DNA of 64,000 bases from positions 62,001-126,000 of the forward strand of contig MUCT01000045.1 in NCBI GenBank assembly GCA_002816585.1, in the 5' to 3' direction. Each line of letters opens with the position of its first letter. Positions within the stretch are counted from its first letter, which is position 1. The notes beneath the pieces were generated by a model that had not been told where the DNA came from, searched no databases, and worked only from the letters and a program-made list of their open reading frames with translations. A program made the translations under genes and the position numbers. Shown one piece after another: positions 15,964-24,305 of the stretch. The DNA is from SAR202 cluster bacterium Io17-Chloro-G6. Its GTDB lineage: Bacteria; Chloroflexota; Dehalococcoidia; UBA3495.

Positions 15964-16340
15964 TCAATAAGTCTTGATCTCAAGAACGTGGCCGCTGGGG
16001 TCTTTGAAGTAGACCGCCTTACCGTCACCCTGGGATCCCGCTGTGATCCCGGGCCCCTGCATGTTGTCCTGGGCACGGGGGCTGTCTCCGTAGGGGATCT
16101 TTGAATCCTTAATGCGCTGAAACGCATCTTCGAACTCGCTCGCTTCCATGGCAGGGCATAGTGGATGCTGCGGAAGTCGTCCGACTGGCGGAAGTCCAGG
16201 TTCAGGCTGTCGTTCACGCGCACCGCCAAGAAAGGCCCAACTTCTCCCAGGTCCTCAAAGCCAAAAATCCTTGTGTAGAACTCCACCGCCCTTTCGCGGT
16301 CGGTTACCGGGACAATGGTGTGGTCCAATACAACCGTCAT
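15964..16340 (-). pseudogene. VOC-family (glyoxalase/bleomycin resistance) gene with frameshift
   Basis: The minus strand from 16340 reads TVVLDHTIVPVTDRERAVEF and continues to RSIHYALP. The next frame, starting at 16149, continues MEASEFEDAFQRIKDSKIP and ends GKAVYFKDPSGHVLEIKTY, the typical VOC C terminus. One base is missing or extra near 16148-16152. Joined, the product would be a normal single-domain VOC protein of about 125 residues with metal ligands His (LDHT) and Glu (LEIK). Function unknown. Either a recent inactivation or a sequencing error. Confidence 0.75.
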
Positions 16341-16499
16341 ATCATATCCTCGCCAATTCGCCAAATAATTCGGGCATTCCGTCGAATACCCAATGATGCT
16401 GTGAGAGCCTAGGGGCGAAACCTCGTTGTGGTACTCTATTGGCTACTTTTGCTGAAGTCAACAGGTCACGTCTGGACCGCGCCCGGCCGTGGAGCGAAC

Positions 16500-17915
16500 A
16501 TGGACAAGAAAGACATTCCGTTTTTGACGGCATCCCAGCTTTCCAAGCTCATCGAGGGCAAAGAAGTCTCGCCCGTCGAGGCCACTGAAGCCTACCTGGA
16601 GCGGATCCGGGAGGTCGACTCCAAGCTCAACTCCTACATCACCATAACCGGAGAGCAGGCTCTGCAGGCAGCCCAACTGGCCGAGCAAGAGATCGCTCAG
16701 GGCAACTACCGGGGCCCGCTTCATGGCGTGCCTGTGGCGGTGAAAGACCAGTTCAACACTGCCGGTATCCGCACTACCGGCGGCTCCGCCATCCTCAAGG
16801 ACTTTGTCCCGGATGAAGACGCCACGGTAATGGTCAACCTCAAGACCGCCGGAGCGGTCTTGCTGGGCAAGCTCAACATGAGCGAGTTCGCCATGGCAGA
16901 GGTCTACAACCACCCCTATGGGACGCCCCGCAACCCTTGGGACCTTGAGCGTAACCCCGGCACCTCTAGTAGCGGCTCCGGCGCCGCGACGTCTGCCTTC
17001 CTATGCGCCACCTCCCTGGGCGAGGACACTGGCGGGTCCATCAGGGGCCCGGCCAGCTTCAGCGGAATTGTGGGTCTGCGGCCTTCCTACGGCCGGGTCA
17101 GCCGGTACGGAGTGTTGGGCGGTTCCTGGTCAATGGACACAGTTGGGCCGATCTCGCGCAGCGTGGAGGACGCGGCCATAACATTGCAGGCCATCGCCGG
17201 TCACGACCCCAAAGACGCCAACACCTGGAACGTGCCGGTGCCCGACTACCGGCAGGCCCTGACCGGCGACATCCAAGGCGTGAAGCTGGGCGTGGTCCAA
17301 GAGCGCATGGACTCCCCCATCCTTGATCCGGAGTACCGGGAGACCGTGGCCAAGGCCATCGGAGTGCTGGGGGAACTGGGCGCCGCCGCGCAGGACGTGT
17401 CCATCCCACTTGCGCCGAATGCCGGCGCTCTATCAATGACCATCATCGGTGTCGAATGGTCCAACCTGCACCGTCCGGTTTTTGAGCCCCACATCGACTA
17501 TCTGGACCACAATAACAAGATTAGGTTCCTGAGCGGCAGTATCATTCCGGCCCAGGCTTACTACAAGGCCCAGAAACTGCGGACCATGCTTCGTCAGCAG
17601 ATTCTGGACGCGCTGGACAAAGTTGATGTGTTGGTGCTCCCCACTGGGCCGGTGACCGCTCCACCAGTGGAGAGTGTGCCTGGCATCCAGAGCAAGGAAC
17701 ATGCCATGAACGGACTGGCCGGGCGCATCAGCTTCACCGGCCCCTTCAACTTGGCTAACACCCCGGCCCTGTCGGTGCCTTGCGGGTTCAGTGACGCGGG
17801 TATGCCCATGGGTCTGCAGATAGTGGGCCGTCCCTTTGCCGAGGAGATGGTATTGAAAGTTGCCCACGCCTACGAGCAAAACACCGACTGGCACAACCGG
17901 CGTCCGCCGGTATAG
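16500..17915 (+). CDS. Amidase (amidase signature family)
   Basis: A 471-residue amidase signature hydrolase. The Ser-cisSer-Lys triad is visible: Lys in VPVAVKDQFNT (near residue 81), cis-Ser and nucleophile Ser in GTSSSGSGAATSAF and GEDTGGSIRGPASF (about 155-185). It splits C-N amide bonds, similar to GatA and to catabolic amidases. No gatB or full gatC accompanies it, so a hydrolytic role is preferred. The ATG at 16500 starts at MDKKDIPFLTASQL; the frame is open upstream to 16428 without better support. The nitroreductase gene follows by 21 bp. Confidence 0.92.
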   Translation: MDKKDIPFLTASQLSKLIEGKEVSPVEATEAYLERIREVDSKLNSYITITGEQALQAAQLAEQEIAQGNYRGPLHGVPVAVKDQFNTAGIRTTGGSAILKDFVPDEDATVMVNLKTAGAVLLGKLNMSEFAMAEVYNHPYGTPRNPWDLERNPGTSSSGSGAATSAFLCATSLGEDTGGSIRGPASFSGIVGLRPSYGRVSRYGVLGGSWSMDTVGPISRSVEDAAITLQAIAGHDPKDANTWNVPVPDYRQALTGDIQGVKLGVVQERMDSPILDPEYRETVAKAIGVLGELGAAAQDVSIPLAPNAGALSMTIIGVEWSNLHRPVFEPHIDYLDHNNKIRFLSGSIIPAQAYYKAQKLRTMLRQQILDALDKVDVLVLPTGPVTAPPVESVPGIQSKEHAMNGLAGRISFTGPFNLANTPALSVPCGFSDAGMPMGLQIVGRPFAEEMVLKVAHAYEQNTDWHNRRPPV

Positions 17916-17935
17916 CTAATACAGGAGGAATAGAC

Positions 17936-18562
17936 ATGGAAGAGATGGGGCTTTTCGAAGCCATTTACAGCCAACGGCAATTCACCCGCTACAAGCCCGA
18001 TCCAGTGCCCAAAGAGGCCATTGACAAGATAATCGACGCCGCCACCAAAGCGCCCAGCGGCGGCAACAAACAGCCTTGGCACTTCATCGCCATCACCGAC
18101 CGGGAACTCATCGAGAAGATTGGTGGACTCTACCGCGACTTGTGGCTGGGCTCCCAAGGAGCCACCGCACCTCCGAACGAGCCCTCAGCCTACCGGTCGG
18201 CCCGCTACCTGGCCCACCACATGCCCGAGGTACCGGCCATGATCTTGATCTGTGCCGACCACACCATGGGCTCCCAGCCCTACAGCAAAGGCGATCCTAT
18301 CGAGCGGGGCCGCTATGCTTCGTCGCTGTGGCTGGCGATACAGAACCTGTTCTTGGCGGCCCGGGCGTTGGGCCTGGGCACCCGCATCACCACCACCCAC
18401 CTGCGGGAGGAACAAAAGGTTAAGGACTGGCTGGGCATCCCGGACCACGTGGAGACGCTCTGCCTGACTCCCTTGGGCTACCCTCGAGGCCGCTTCGGCC
18501 CAACCGACCGCATCCCAACGGCCGAGGTCATGTCCTACAACCGCTACGGGCAGAAGAGCTAA
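17936..18562 (+). CDS. Nitroreductase family FMN protein
   Basis: A 208-residue nitroreductase-fold flavoprotein. SQRQFTRYKPDPVPKEAID (residues 12-30) and APSGGNKQPWHFIAI (about 38-52) are the FMN-phosphate and substrate regions. LWLAIQNLFLAARALGLGTRI (near 124-144) is the conserved dimer helix. Family members reduce nitro, quinone or halogenated groups with NAD(P)H, or act as dehydrogenases. CAGGAGGAA lies at good distance before the ATG. It shares an operon with the amidase. Substrate unknown. Confidence 0.9.
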   Translation: MEEMGLFEAIYSQRQFTRYKPDPVPKEAIDKIIDAATKAPSGGNKQPWHFIAITDRELIEKIGGLYRDLWLGSQGATAPPNEPSAYRSARYLAHHMPEVPAMILICADHTMGSQPYSKGDPIERGRYASSLWLAIQNLFLAARALGLGTRITTTHLREEQKVKDWLGIPDHVETLCLTPLGYPRGRFGPTDRIPTAEVMSYNRYGQKS

Positions 18563-18586
18563 AAGCTGATAGCTGTTCGCCGACGG

Positions 18587-19357
18587 CTATAAACCCCAGG
18601 TGTCTCCGAACTCGGCGCGCAGCACCAACTGGCCGGTAAACGTGGAGGCGTCCTGCAGCGCCAGGTAGACCGCGCTGGGGCCCACGGCCTCCGGTTCAAC
18701 CCGCTGTGGCCAGTCGCGCTGGGTCCATGGGATGGCGGCTGAGCCTTCGGTCCTGAGTCCGCCGGGCGACAGGATGTTCACCGCGATGTTGTGCTCCCGG
18801 ACCTCTTCGGCCAGGCAAAAGCTGAACATGTGTACCGCCGCCTTGGTGGCGCTGTAGAGTACGCCGCCCCCCTGCTCGTGGTCGCTACCCATGCGTGAGC
18901 CAATGTTAATGATGCTCCCACGCCCTTGTTCGATCATGGTTGGCAGCACTGCCCGGCAGCAGAGGTACGGTCCCCGGAGGTTGACCGCCACACTCTGGTC
19001 CCACTGGTCCGGAGGGATTCCCATGAGGGTTTCGCCCAAAACCATGATCCCGGCATTGTTGAACAGCACATCGATACGCCCATAGGCATCGATGGTCCGT
19101 CCCACCATGGCCGCAACCTGTTCTTCATCTGTAACGTCGCACGTTAGGGCCAAAGCTTGCCCGCCCTGGGCCTGTATCTGCTCGGCGGTTTCGACGGCCG
19201 TTCCGGCTAGGCCAGTCGGCGAGGTACCGCGGGCGGAGACAACGACTTTGGCCCCCTCAGCGGCAAATTCTTTGGCGATTGCCCTTCCCAAGCCCCGGCT
19301 GGCCCCGGTGACTATGGCCACCATGCCAGCCATTTTCTTGTTTCGGGTTTCGACCAT
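18587..19357 (-). CDS. SDR family oxidoreductase
   Basis: A 256-residue short-chain dehydrogenase. TGASRGLG is at about residues 18-25, NNAG near 101, catalytic Ser in IINIGSRMGS near 152 and Tyr-x3-Lys as YSATK near 168-172. Arg in VVSARGTS after beta-2 suggests NADP preference. It is the last gene of a tight minus-strand operon: SDR (19862-20638), SnoaL-like, this SDR, with gaps of 27 bp or less. The C terminus (TGQLVLRAEFGDTWGL) is shorter than in reductases of fatty acid synthesis. Substrate unknown. Confidence 0.9.
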   Translation of the reverse strand: MVETRNKKMAGMVAIVTGASRGLGRAIAKEFAAEGAKVVVSARGTSPTGLAGTAVETAEQIQAQGGQALALTCDVTDEEQVAAMVGRTIDAYGRIDVLFNNAGIMVLGETLMGIPPDQWDQSVAVNLRGPYLCCRAVLPTMIEQGRGSIINIGSRMGSDHEQGGGVLYSATKAAVHMFSFCLAEEVREHNIAVNILSPGGLRTEGSAAIPWTQRDWPQRVEPEAVGPSAVYLALQDASTFTGQLVLRAEFGDTWGL

Positions 19358-19366
19358 GCGCCGGTC

Positions 19367-19834
19367 CTAAGGTGCGAACGGGGTCTGGACCCAGCCTTGA
19401 TCAAAGGGAGTCCAGAAGTGAGAGCTCAGGGTTAGGTGTTGGAACATCCATTGGCCATCCACCCGGACGTATTCTTCGTCGTAGCGGGCCGAGCCCCACA
19501 CCGCCTGGTTCCCTTCGGCATAGGTGCAGGGCTGGAATAGATACCACACTCCGGTGGCCCGGTCGCCGTCCACCTCGATAATCGGGTTCATTACCATGTG
19601 GATGGCGAAGGGCAGACGATTGGGCGCGTTTTGGAAGAACGTTCGGATGGCTTCCCTACCGTCGTTCCGGCCCCGCTCCCTACCGTCCCACACCGCGTCC
19701 TCGGTGAATAGCTCGGCCAGAGCGTCGGCGTCATAGTGGTCGTCGCAGAGGGCGCAGTAGCGGCGCTTCAGCTTCTTGATCTCCTCGATGTCCTCCAGGA
19801 CTCTTACCCGCTTTTCCAGGTCTTCAAGGTTCAT
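19367..19834 (-). CDS. SnoaL-like / NTF2-fold protein
   Basis: About 155 residues with the NTF2-like layout: an N-terminal helix (EDIEEIKKLKRRYCALCDDH), LAELFTEDAVWDG, then a beta sheet ending MFQHLTLSSHFWTPFD. The family includes SnoaL polyketide cyclases, scytalone dehydratase and limonene epoxide hydrolase relatives. Tyr, Asp and His residues in the expected pocket are present, but no specific activity can be assigned. The ATG at 19834 has GGAGGT 4 bases before it and is preferred to the upstream ATG at 19846. It lies between two SDR genes in one operon. Confidence 0.82.
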   Translation of the reverse strand: MNLEDLEKRVRVLEDIEEIKKLKRRYCALCDDHYDADALAELFTEDAVWDGRERGRNDGREAIRTFFQNAPNRLPFAIHMVMNPIIEVDGDRATGVWYLFQPCTYAEGNQAVWGSARYDEEYVRVDGQWMFQHLTLSSHFWTPFDQGWVQTPFAP

Positions 19835-19861
19835 GGGCACCTCCATCTAATCAGCCGCCTC

Positions 19862-20638
19862 CTAGATCGCGGTCCAGCCGCCGTCTACCAGCAGCAGGTG
19901 TCCGGTGGTTCCCGCCGAGGATTTGCTGGCCAAATAGATGACCGCGCCAACCATCTCCTCCGGGTCCATGCGGCGGCCCAGAGGCAGATGGGCCTCCAAG
20001 TCTTCCTGCACCTCTTCGGGGGTGCGAGTGTCGGCGGCCAGCATGCCGGGGGTCGTGGTTGGGCCGGGGCCGATGGCGTTAACCGTCACTCCGTTGGGCG
20101 CCCATTCGACGGCCAAGACTTTGGTGATGCCTGCCACTCCGAACTTGCTGGCGCAGTAGGAGGCACGGCCCCGCGAGGCGGTCACCGATAGTTGGGACCC
20201 CAGGTTGATGATACGTCCGTACCCCTGCTCCACCATGTGGCGTCCGGCGGCCTGGGCGCAGAAGAACACACCCTTCAGGTTGATGTCGATGGTGGCGTCC
20301 CAGTCCTCTTCGGTAACTTCCAAGGCTGGTTTGGGTATCCGTATACCGGCATTATTGACCAGGATGTCCAGCCGCCCAAAATCCTGAACGACTTGGTCGA
20401 TGGCCTTGGGTATGCTGGGCAGGTCCAGCACGTCCAATGGATAGACGCCGCTCTTTGCACCTTCTGCTTCTACCTTGGACTTTGTCTCTTCCGCCAGGTG
20501 CAGCCGGTCGGGCCGGTCTGACACCGCCACCGCCGCCCCGGCTTGGGCCAGTCCCACTGCCAGAGCCGCGCCGATGCCACGGCCGGAGCCTGTGACCATC
20601 GCCGTTTGACCCACCAAACTCAATCCGTCGTAAGGCAT
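19862..20638 (-). CDS. SDR family oxidoreductase
   Basis: A 258-residue short-chain dehydrogenase. Motifs: TGSGRGIG (residues 16-23), NNAGIR near 92-97, catalytic Ser in IINLGSQLSVTASRG near 145 and YCASK near 159-163. AVSDRP after beta-2 (Asp) suggests NAD. It resembles gluconate 5-dehydrogenase or 3-oxoacyl reductase-like members. It is the first gene of the SDR-SnoaL-SDR operon; an extended -10 (TGCTATGCT on the minus strand, 20719-20727) lies about 80 bp upstream. Two different SDRs with a SnoaL-like protein suggest sequential oxidation and dehydration of one compound, which is inference. Confidence 0.9.
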   Translation of the reverse strand: MPYDGLSLVGQTAMVTGSGRGIGAALAVGLAQAGAAVAVSDRPDRLHLAEETKSKVEAEGAKSGVYPLDVLDLPSIPKAIDQVVQDFGRLDILVNNAGIRIPKPALEVTEEDWDATIDINLKGVFFCAQAAGRHMVEQGYGRIINLGSQLSVTASRGRASYCASKFGVAGITKVLAVEWAPNGVTVNAIGPGPTTTPGMLAADTRTPEEVQEDLEAHLPLGRRMDPEEMVGAVIYLASKSSAGTTGHLLLVDGGWTAI

Positions 20639-20893
20639 GCCGGTTCCCCCAGATTACTAGAGATGTGCGGCGCCAAACCCAGGCTCGGCTAGTCTCTCCC
20701 AGGCGGCAATTTCGCCGTAGCATAGCACACCGCTCCGGGGGCCGGATTCGAGCCAAAATGTTTGGATCTTCAGTTCCGGCCAAGGAATGTTGAGAGTACC
20801 ACGGCGGTACCGGACTTGCGCCCTCTAATCACAAACCTTAGAATCAGCCCTGGCCCGGAGTATTCGAAAACGTTTGCCCCGGCAAAGGACTTA

Positions 20894-22156
20894 ATGGCGG
20901 AAGCGATACAGAGGCCGGCGGGACGCAGGCAGGAACGCAACTTCATCCTCGGCGCCCTCTCCCTAGGCCACGGCATCTCCCACCTTTATGACCAGGGATT
21001 CCCGGTGTTCATGCCCGCCATCCAGGCGGCCATGGGCCTCTCCAACTTTCAGGTAGCCTTCATCTTGGGCATCCGCCAGGGCGGCTTCGGAGCGGTCAAT
21101 CTGATCGGCGGGGCCATCGTAGACCAGATGAAGGCCAGCTGGGGGCCCATACTCACGGGCTGCATGATCTGGTCCGCCCTCGGATTCTTGGCTATAGCAG
21201 CATCTCCTAACCTGGGCGTGCTGGTCATCGCCGTTGCCGTTATCTCCGTTCCCGGGGCGCTCTGGCACCTCCCCTCCACCGCGGCGCTTTCCCGGCGCTT
21301 TCCCGACCGCCGTGGCTTCGCAATATCGATACACGGCTTCGGCTCCAACATCGGCAACGTGTCCGCCCCGCTGGTGGCCGGCGGCCTTTTGACCTTCATG
21401 CTGTGGCGGCACATCCTGCTGATCTACACCATCCCCGCCGCCATCATGGCCGTGTTCGTCTGGTGGTCGCTCAGAGACCTGGGGATAGAGGACGGGGACC
21501 AACAAGGAGAGGAGAAACCCCAGCGCCGGGTGGTTGCCGGTTACCGTGAAGGCCTGGCGATGTTCAATAGCCCGGTGGTCGCGGCTCTAGTGCTGGCCGC
21601 CGCAATACGGGGAGTGGCCAATAACGCCCTATTTCAGTGGACGCCCTTCTATCTGAAGAATGCCACCGACGGCGGACTGGACATGGGCTATTTCGCCGCT
21701 GGAGTCCACCTGTCCTTGCTGACGGGGATGGGGATCATATCCGCTCCGATCCTCGGCTATCTATCTGACCGGTACGGGCGGAAGCAGGTATTGGTGCCCG
21801 GGTTGATAATGGCCGCGGTCTTGACTATGGTCATCGTCAGCGCCGGAGATAGTCTGTTGTTGGCGGTACTGCTTGGCGGGATCGGGCTTTTCAGCTTTTC
21901 CCTTCAGCAGATCATCCTGGCATCCGTCCTGGACGTGGTGGGCAAGGGCACCGAGGCCACTGCATCGGGATTGATCTTCGGCATCAACGGGGTGCTGGGT
22001 TTCGGTTCGCCGTTCCTCGCCGCCTTCATCATTGATGATCTGGGCGGATACGGCTCCATCTTCTACTACACGGGAATCTTGACCCTGGTTGCGGCGGTGA
22101 CCGTCCTTTTCATTCCCTTCCCCAACTACCGGGTGCAAACGCCCGATCCAGCTTGA
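20894..22156 (+). CDS. MFS transporter
   Basis: A 420-residue major facilitator superfamily protein with twelve predicted hydrophobic helices. The loop after helix 8 holds GYLSDRYGRKQ, the family charged motif. The middle cytoplasmic loop is acidic and short (DGDQQGEEKPQRR). It is similar in style to organic-anion or oxalate/formate-type MFS carriers. Substrate unknown. The frame extends upstream to 20762 with a hydrophilic stretch that is unlikely to be translated; the ATG at 20894 gives a normal N terminus shortly before helix 1. It is divergent from the SDR operon. Confidence 0.88.
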   Translation: MAEAIQRPAGRRQERNFILGALSLGHGISHLYDQGFPVFMPAIQAAMGLSNFQVAFILGIRQGGFGAVNLIGGAIVDQMKASWGPILTGCMIWSALGFLAIAASPNLGVLVIAVAVISVPGALWHLPSTAALSRRFPDRRGFAISIHGFGSNIGNVSAPLVAGGLLTFMLWRHILLIYTIPAAIMAVFVWWSLRDLGIEDGDQQGEEKPQRRVVAGYREGLAMFNSPVVAALVLAAAIRGVANNALFQWTPFYLKNATDGGLDMGYFAAGVHLSLLTGMGIISAPILGYLSDRYGRKQVLVPGLIMAAVLTMVIVSAGDSLLLAVLLGGIGLFSFSLQQIILASVLDVVGKGTEATASGLIFGINGVLGFGSPFLAAFIIDDLGGYGSIFYYTGILTLVAAVTVLFIPFPNYRVQTPDPA

Positions 22157-22176
22157 CGTGATGGCGTTTGATACGT

Positions 22177-22205
22177 TTGACACCCCCATGGGGCCAGCTT
22201 AGAAT
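22177..22205 (+). promoter_or_regulatory. Strong sigma-70-type promoter of an unexplained short unit
   Basis: TTGACA (22177-22182), 17 bp, TAGAAT (22200-22205). The sequence from the -10 to the start region, TAGAATACATT, is identical to that of the promoter at 31316-31345. Confidence 0.75.
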
Positions 22206-22211
22206 ACATTT

Positions 22212-22361
22212 GCCATCCACCCGAATGGGGGGTGAGCACCAGGCGCAATCAACACCGTAGACCGGCCAACATTAACGCCGCTGGGATCTGAGATGACCGA
22301 GACGGCCAGAGACATGAATTTCAGCGCGAATTGCGCCCCGATGCGTCGGGGCTTTTCTTTT
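22212..22361 (+). ncRNA. Candidate small RNA or mRNA leader, promoter to terminator
   Basis: About 150 nt between a consensus promoter and an intrinsic terminator, with no plausible coding frame. It contains small self-complementary parts: CACCC/GGGGTG (around 22219-22235), GCGC...GCGC (22324-22336), then the terminator stem. It could be a free small RNA, or a leader whose terminator controls the downstream P1 peptidase and panC genes. No known riboswitch core was recognised. Confidence 0.5.
22335..22361 (+). terminator. Intrinsic terminator upstream of the P1 peptidase gene
   Basis: GCCCCGA, loop TGCG, TCGGGGC (22335-22352), followed by TTTTCTTTT. It lies about 180 bp after the MFS gene and about 30-40 bp before the likely start of the peptidase gene. 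Confidence 0.88.
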
Positions 22362-22390
22362 GCCAAAATCCAGCCCCTCTTGCGGCCCCG

Positions 22391-23365
22391 GTGGTCTCTT
22401 TGAACCAGACCATCACGGCAGTGAAGGGACTGGAGGCAGGACACCACACCGACTTGGAACACGCCACAGGCTGTACCGTGTTCATCTGCCGCAACGGCGC
22501 GGTAGGCGGGGTGGACGTCCGCGGCGGCTCTCCGGGAACCAGGGAAACCGACCTGCTCCGCCCCGTGCACCGGGTCGAGCAGGTCAATGCCGTCGTCCTA
22601 AGTGGAGGTAGCGCCTTTGGTCTGGATGCCGCATCCGGGGTGGTTGCCTACCTGGAATCCCAGGGAGTCGGGTTCAGGGTTGGCCCGGTAGTCGTGCCCA
22701 TAGTGTCTTCGGCCATACTGTTCGACCTCGGGTTGATCAGCGCCGTTGTGCGGCCCGGCCCGGAAGAAGGCCGTAGCGCTTGCCTGGCGTCCAGCGACGC
22801 GCCTATGACAGAAGGCAGCGTTGGGGCCGGCACCGGAGCCACGGTTGCCAAATTGGGTGGTTCGGAGCGGGCGGTTAAGGGCGGCATAGGATCGGCCGCC
22901 ATCGTTCTGGCCACCGGCCAAACGGTTGCTGCCGCGGTGGCGGTCAATGCCATCGGTGGTATCTGGGACTACACCACCGGGCAGATCGTGGCTGGACCTC
23001 GGCGGCCCGGCGGCGGATTCGACGACTCCGTTGCTATGTTGCTGCATGCCCAGACGAACAGCCCGGCGGGCCCGGTGAACACCACAATCGGACTGGTCGC
23101 AACCGACGCACTGGTCTCCAAAGAAGACGCCAATTATTTGGCCCGGTTGAGCCACGACGGGCTGGCCATGGTCATCCGCCCCTGCCATACCATCCGGGAC
23201 GGCGATACGATGTTCGCCATGGCCACCGGACAGAACCAGTCTCCGGCGGACCTGACCGCCCTGGGGGCGGCCGCGGTGGAGGCGACGGCACAGGCAGTCC
23301 TCCGGGCAGTTCGGAATGCGACCGGGTTAGGGGGGATTCCCTCTGTTGGCGAATTGACGGAATAG
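22391..23365 (+). CDS. P1 (DmpA-type) family peptidase
   Basis: About 324 residues of the DmpA/L-aminopeptidase family, an Ntn-like hydrolase that cleaves itself before a Ser or Thr. Family landmarks: TAVKGLEAGHHTD, GGVDVRGGSPGTRETDLL, NAVVLSGGSAFGLDAASGV, then EGSVGAGTGATVAKLGG, where the Ser after Gly is the probable nucleophile. Substrates in the family are D-Ala, beta-peptides or related amides. The open frame reaches back to 22331, but that part is the terminator hairpin; GTG 22391 or TTG 22400 is more likely. No strong ribosome site is visible. panC follows by 51 bp. Confidence 0.85.
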   Translation: MVSLNQTITAVKGLEAGHHTDLEHATGCTVFICRNGAVGGVDVRGGSPGTRETDLLRPVHRVEQVNAVVLSGGSAFGLDAASGVVAYLESQGVGFRVGPVVVPIVSSAILFDLGLISAVVRPGPEEGRSACLASSDAPMTEGSVGAGTGATVAKLGGSERAVKGGIGSAAIVLATGQTVAAAVAVNAIGGIWDYTTGQIVAGPRRPGGGFDDSVAMLLHAQTNSPAGPVNTTIGLVATDALVSKEDANYLARLSHDGLAMVIRPCHTIRDGDTMFAMATGQNQSPADLTALGAAAVEATAQAVLRAVRNATGLGGIPSVGELTE

Positions 23366-23416
23366 TAAGCAGGATTACAACGGTGAATTCAACCTGAAGG
23401 TTACGGGTGTTGCCAT

Positions 23417-24283
23417 ATGGCGCGAACACAGACGATGCCGAATAGAATGCGGGTGATCAGCACCAACGAGGAGATGTCCCAGGCCTGCCGCGAGGCCGTC
23501 AAGCCCATCGGACTAGTACCTACGATGGGGGCCCTGCATGCCGGCCACCTGAGCCTGGTTGACCGGGCCAGGGCCGATAACCTCACGGTGGCCGTGAGCA
23601 TCTTCGTGAACCCGGCCCAGTTCGGCGACAAAGCGGACCTGGAGAAGTATCCCCGGGACTTGGAGGGCGACCTGGAACTGCTGCGCAGCCACGGCGTAGA
23701 CCTGGTTTACTCCCCCACCGTGGCCGAGGTCTACCCCGAGGGATTCGACACCTGGATTAACGTGGGTCCGCTGGCCGACAAGCTGGAAGGCGCTCACCGT
23801 CCCGGCCATTTCCGGGGTGTGGCCACCGTCGTTGCCAAGCTGTTCAACGTGACATCGCCCAACCGGGCTTACTTCGGCCAGAAGGACGGCCAGCAAACCG
23901 TGGTGATCCAAAAGTTGGTCAAGGACTTGGACATGGACGTAGAGGTGGTGGTGATGCCGACCATCCGGGAATCGGACGGTCTCGCCATGAGCAGCCGGAA
24001 CATCCAACTATCCCCGGAGCAGCGGCAGGCAGCCACTGTGGTGTACCAGGCGCTCTGCCGGGCACACAGGCTGTGGATGGACGGAGAGCGGAACGGCGAT
24101 GCCTTGAGGGCGGCCGCCCAAGTCATTCTGAAAACAGAATCCCAAGTGGACGAAATCGATTACGTGAGCGTGGCCGACATGGCGACGCTTGGGGAATTGA
24201 ATCAGGTTGAAGGCAGAGCCATGATCTCAGCGGCATTGCACATGGGCGCCGTCCGCCTAATCGACAATATCGTCTTGGAGTAG
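23417..24283 (+). CDS. panC: Pantothenate synthetase (pantoate-beta-alanine ligase)
   Basis: A 288-residue PanC. It condenses pantoate with beta-alanine, using ATP, to pantothenate for coenzyme A. Nucleotidyl-transferase motifs: VPTMGALHAGHLSLV with the HIGH-like GAGH signature (near residues 33-47), FVNPAQFG near 63, FGQKDGQQ near 152-159 and MSSRN (KMSKS equivalent) near 191-195. Length is normal. Start may be ATG 23417 or ATG 23447; the latter, at MRVISTNEE, matches the usual N terminus. It may be read with the upstream peptidase. panB and panD are not in the window. Confidence 0.96.
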   Translation: MARTQTMPNRMRVISTNEEMSQACREAVKPIGLVPTMGALHAGHLSLVDRARADNLTVAVSIFVNPAQFGDKADLEKYPRDLEGDLELLRSHGVDLVYSPTVAEVYPEGFDTWINVGPLADKLEGAHRPGHFRGVATVVAKLFNVTSPNRAYFGQKDGQQTVVIQKLVKDLDMDVEVVVMPTIRESDGLAMSSRNIQLSPEQRQAATVVYQALCRAHRLWMDGERNGDALRAAAQVILKTESQVDEIDYVSVADMATLGELNQVEGRAMISAALHMGAVRLIDNIVLE

Positions 24284-24305
24284 AAAACCAGCGGGTTCTA
24301 GGCCT

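Noticed and set aside
15738..16364. A continuous 208-residue minus-strand frame across the VOC gene
   Set aside because: Only its first 65 residues look like protein; the rest is out-of-frame sequence overlapping the Rieske gene.
22260..22310. Loose similarity of AACGCCGCTGGG...CTGAGATGACC to a fluoride riboswitch core
   Set aside because: The 5' consensus segment is missing and spacing does not fit; no fluoride channel gene follows.
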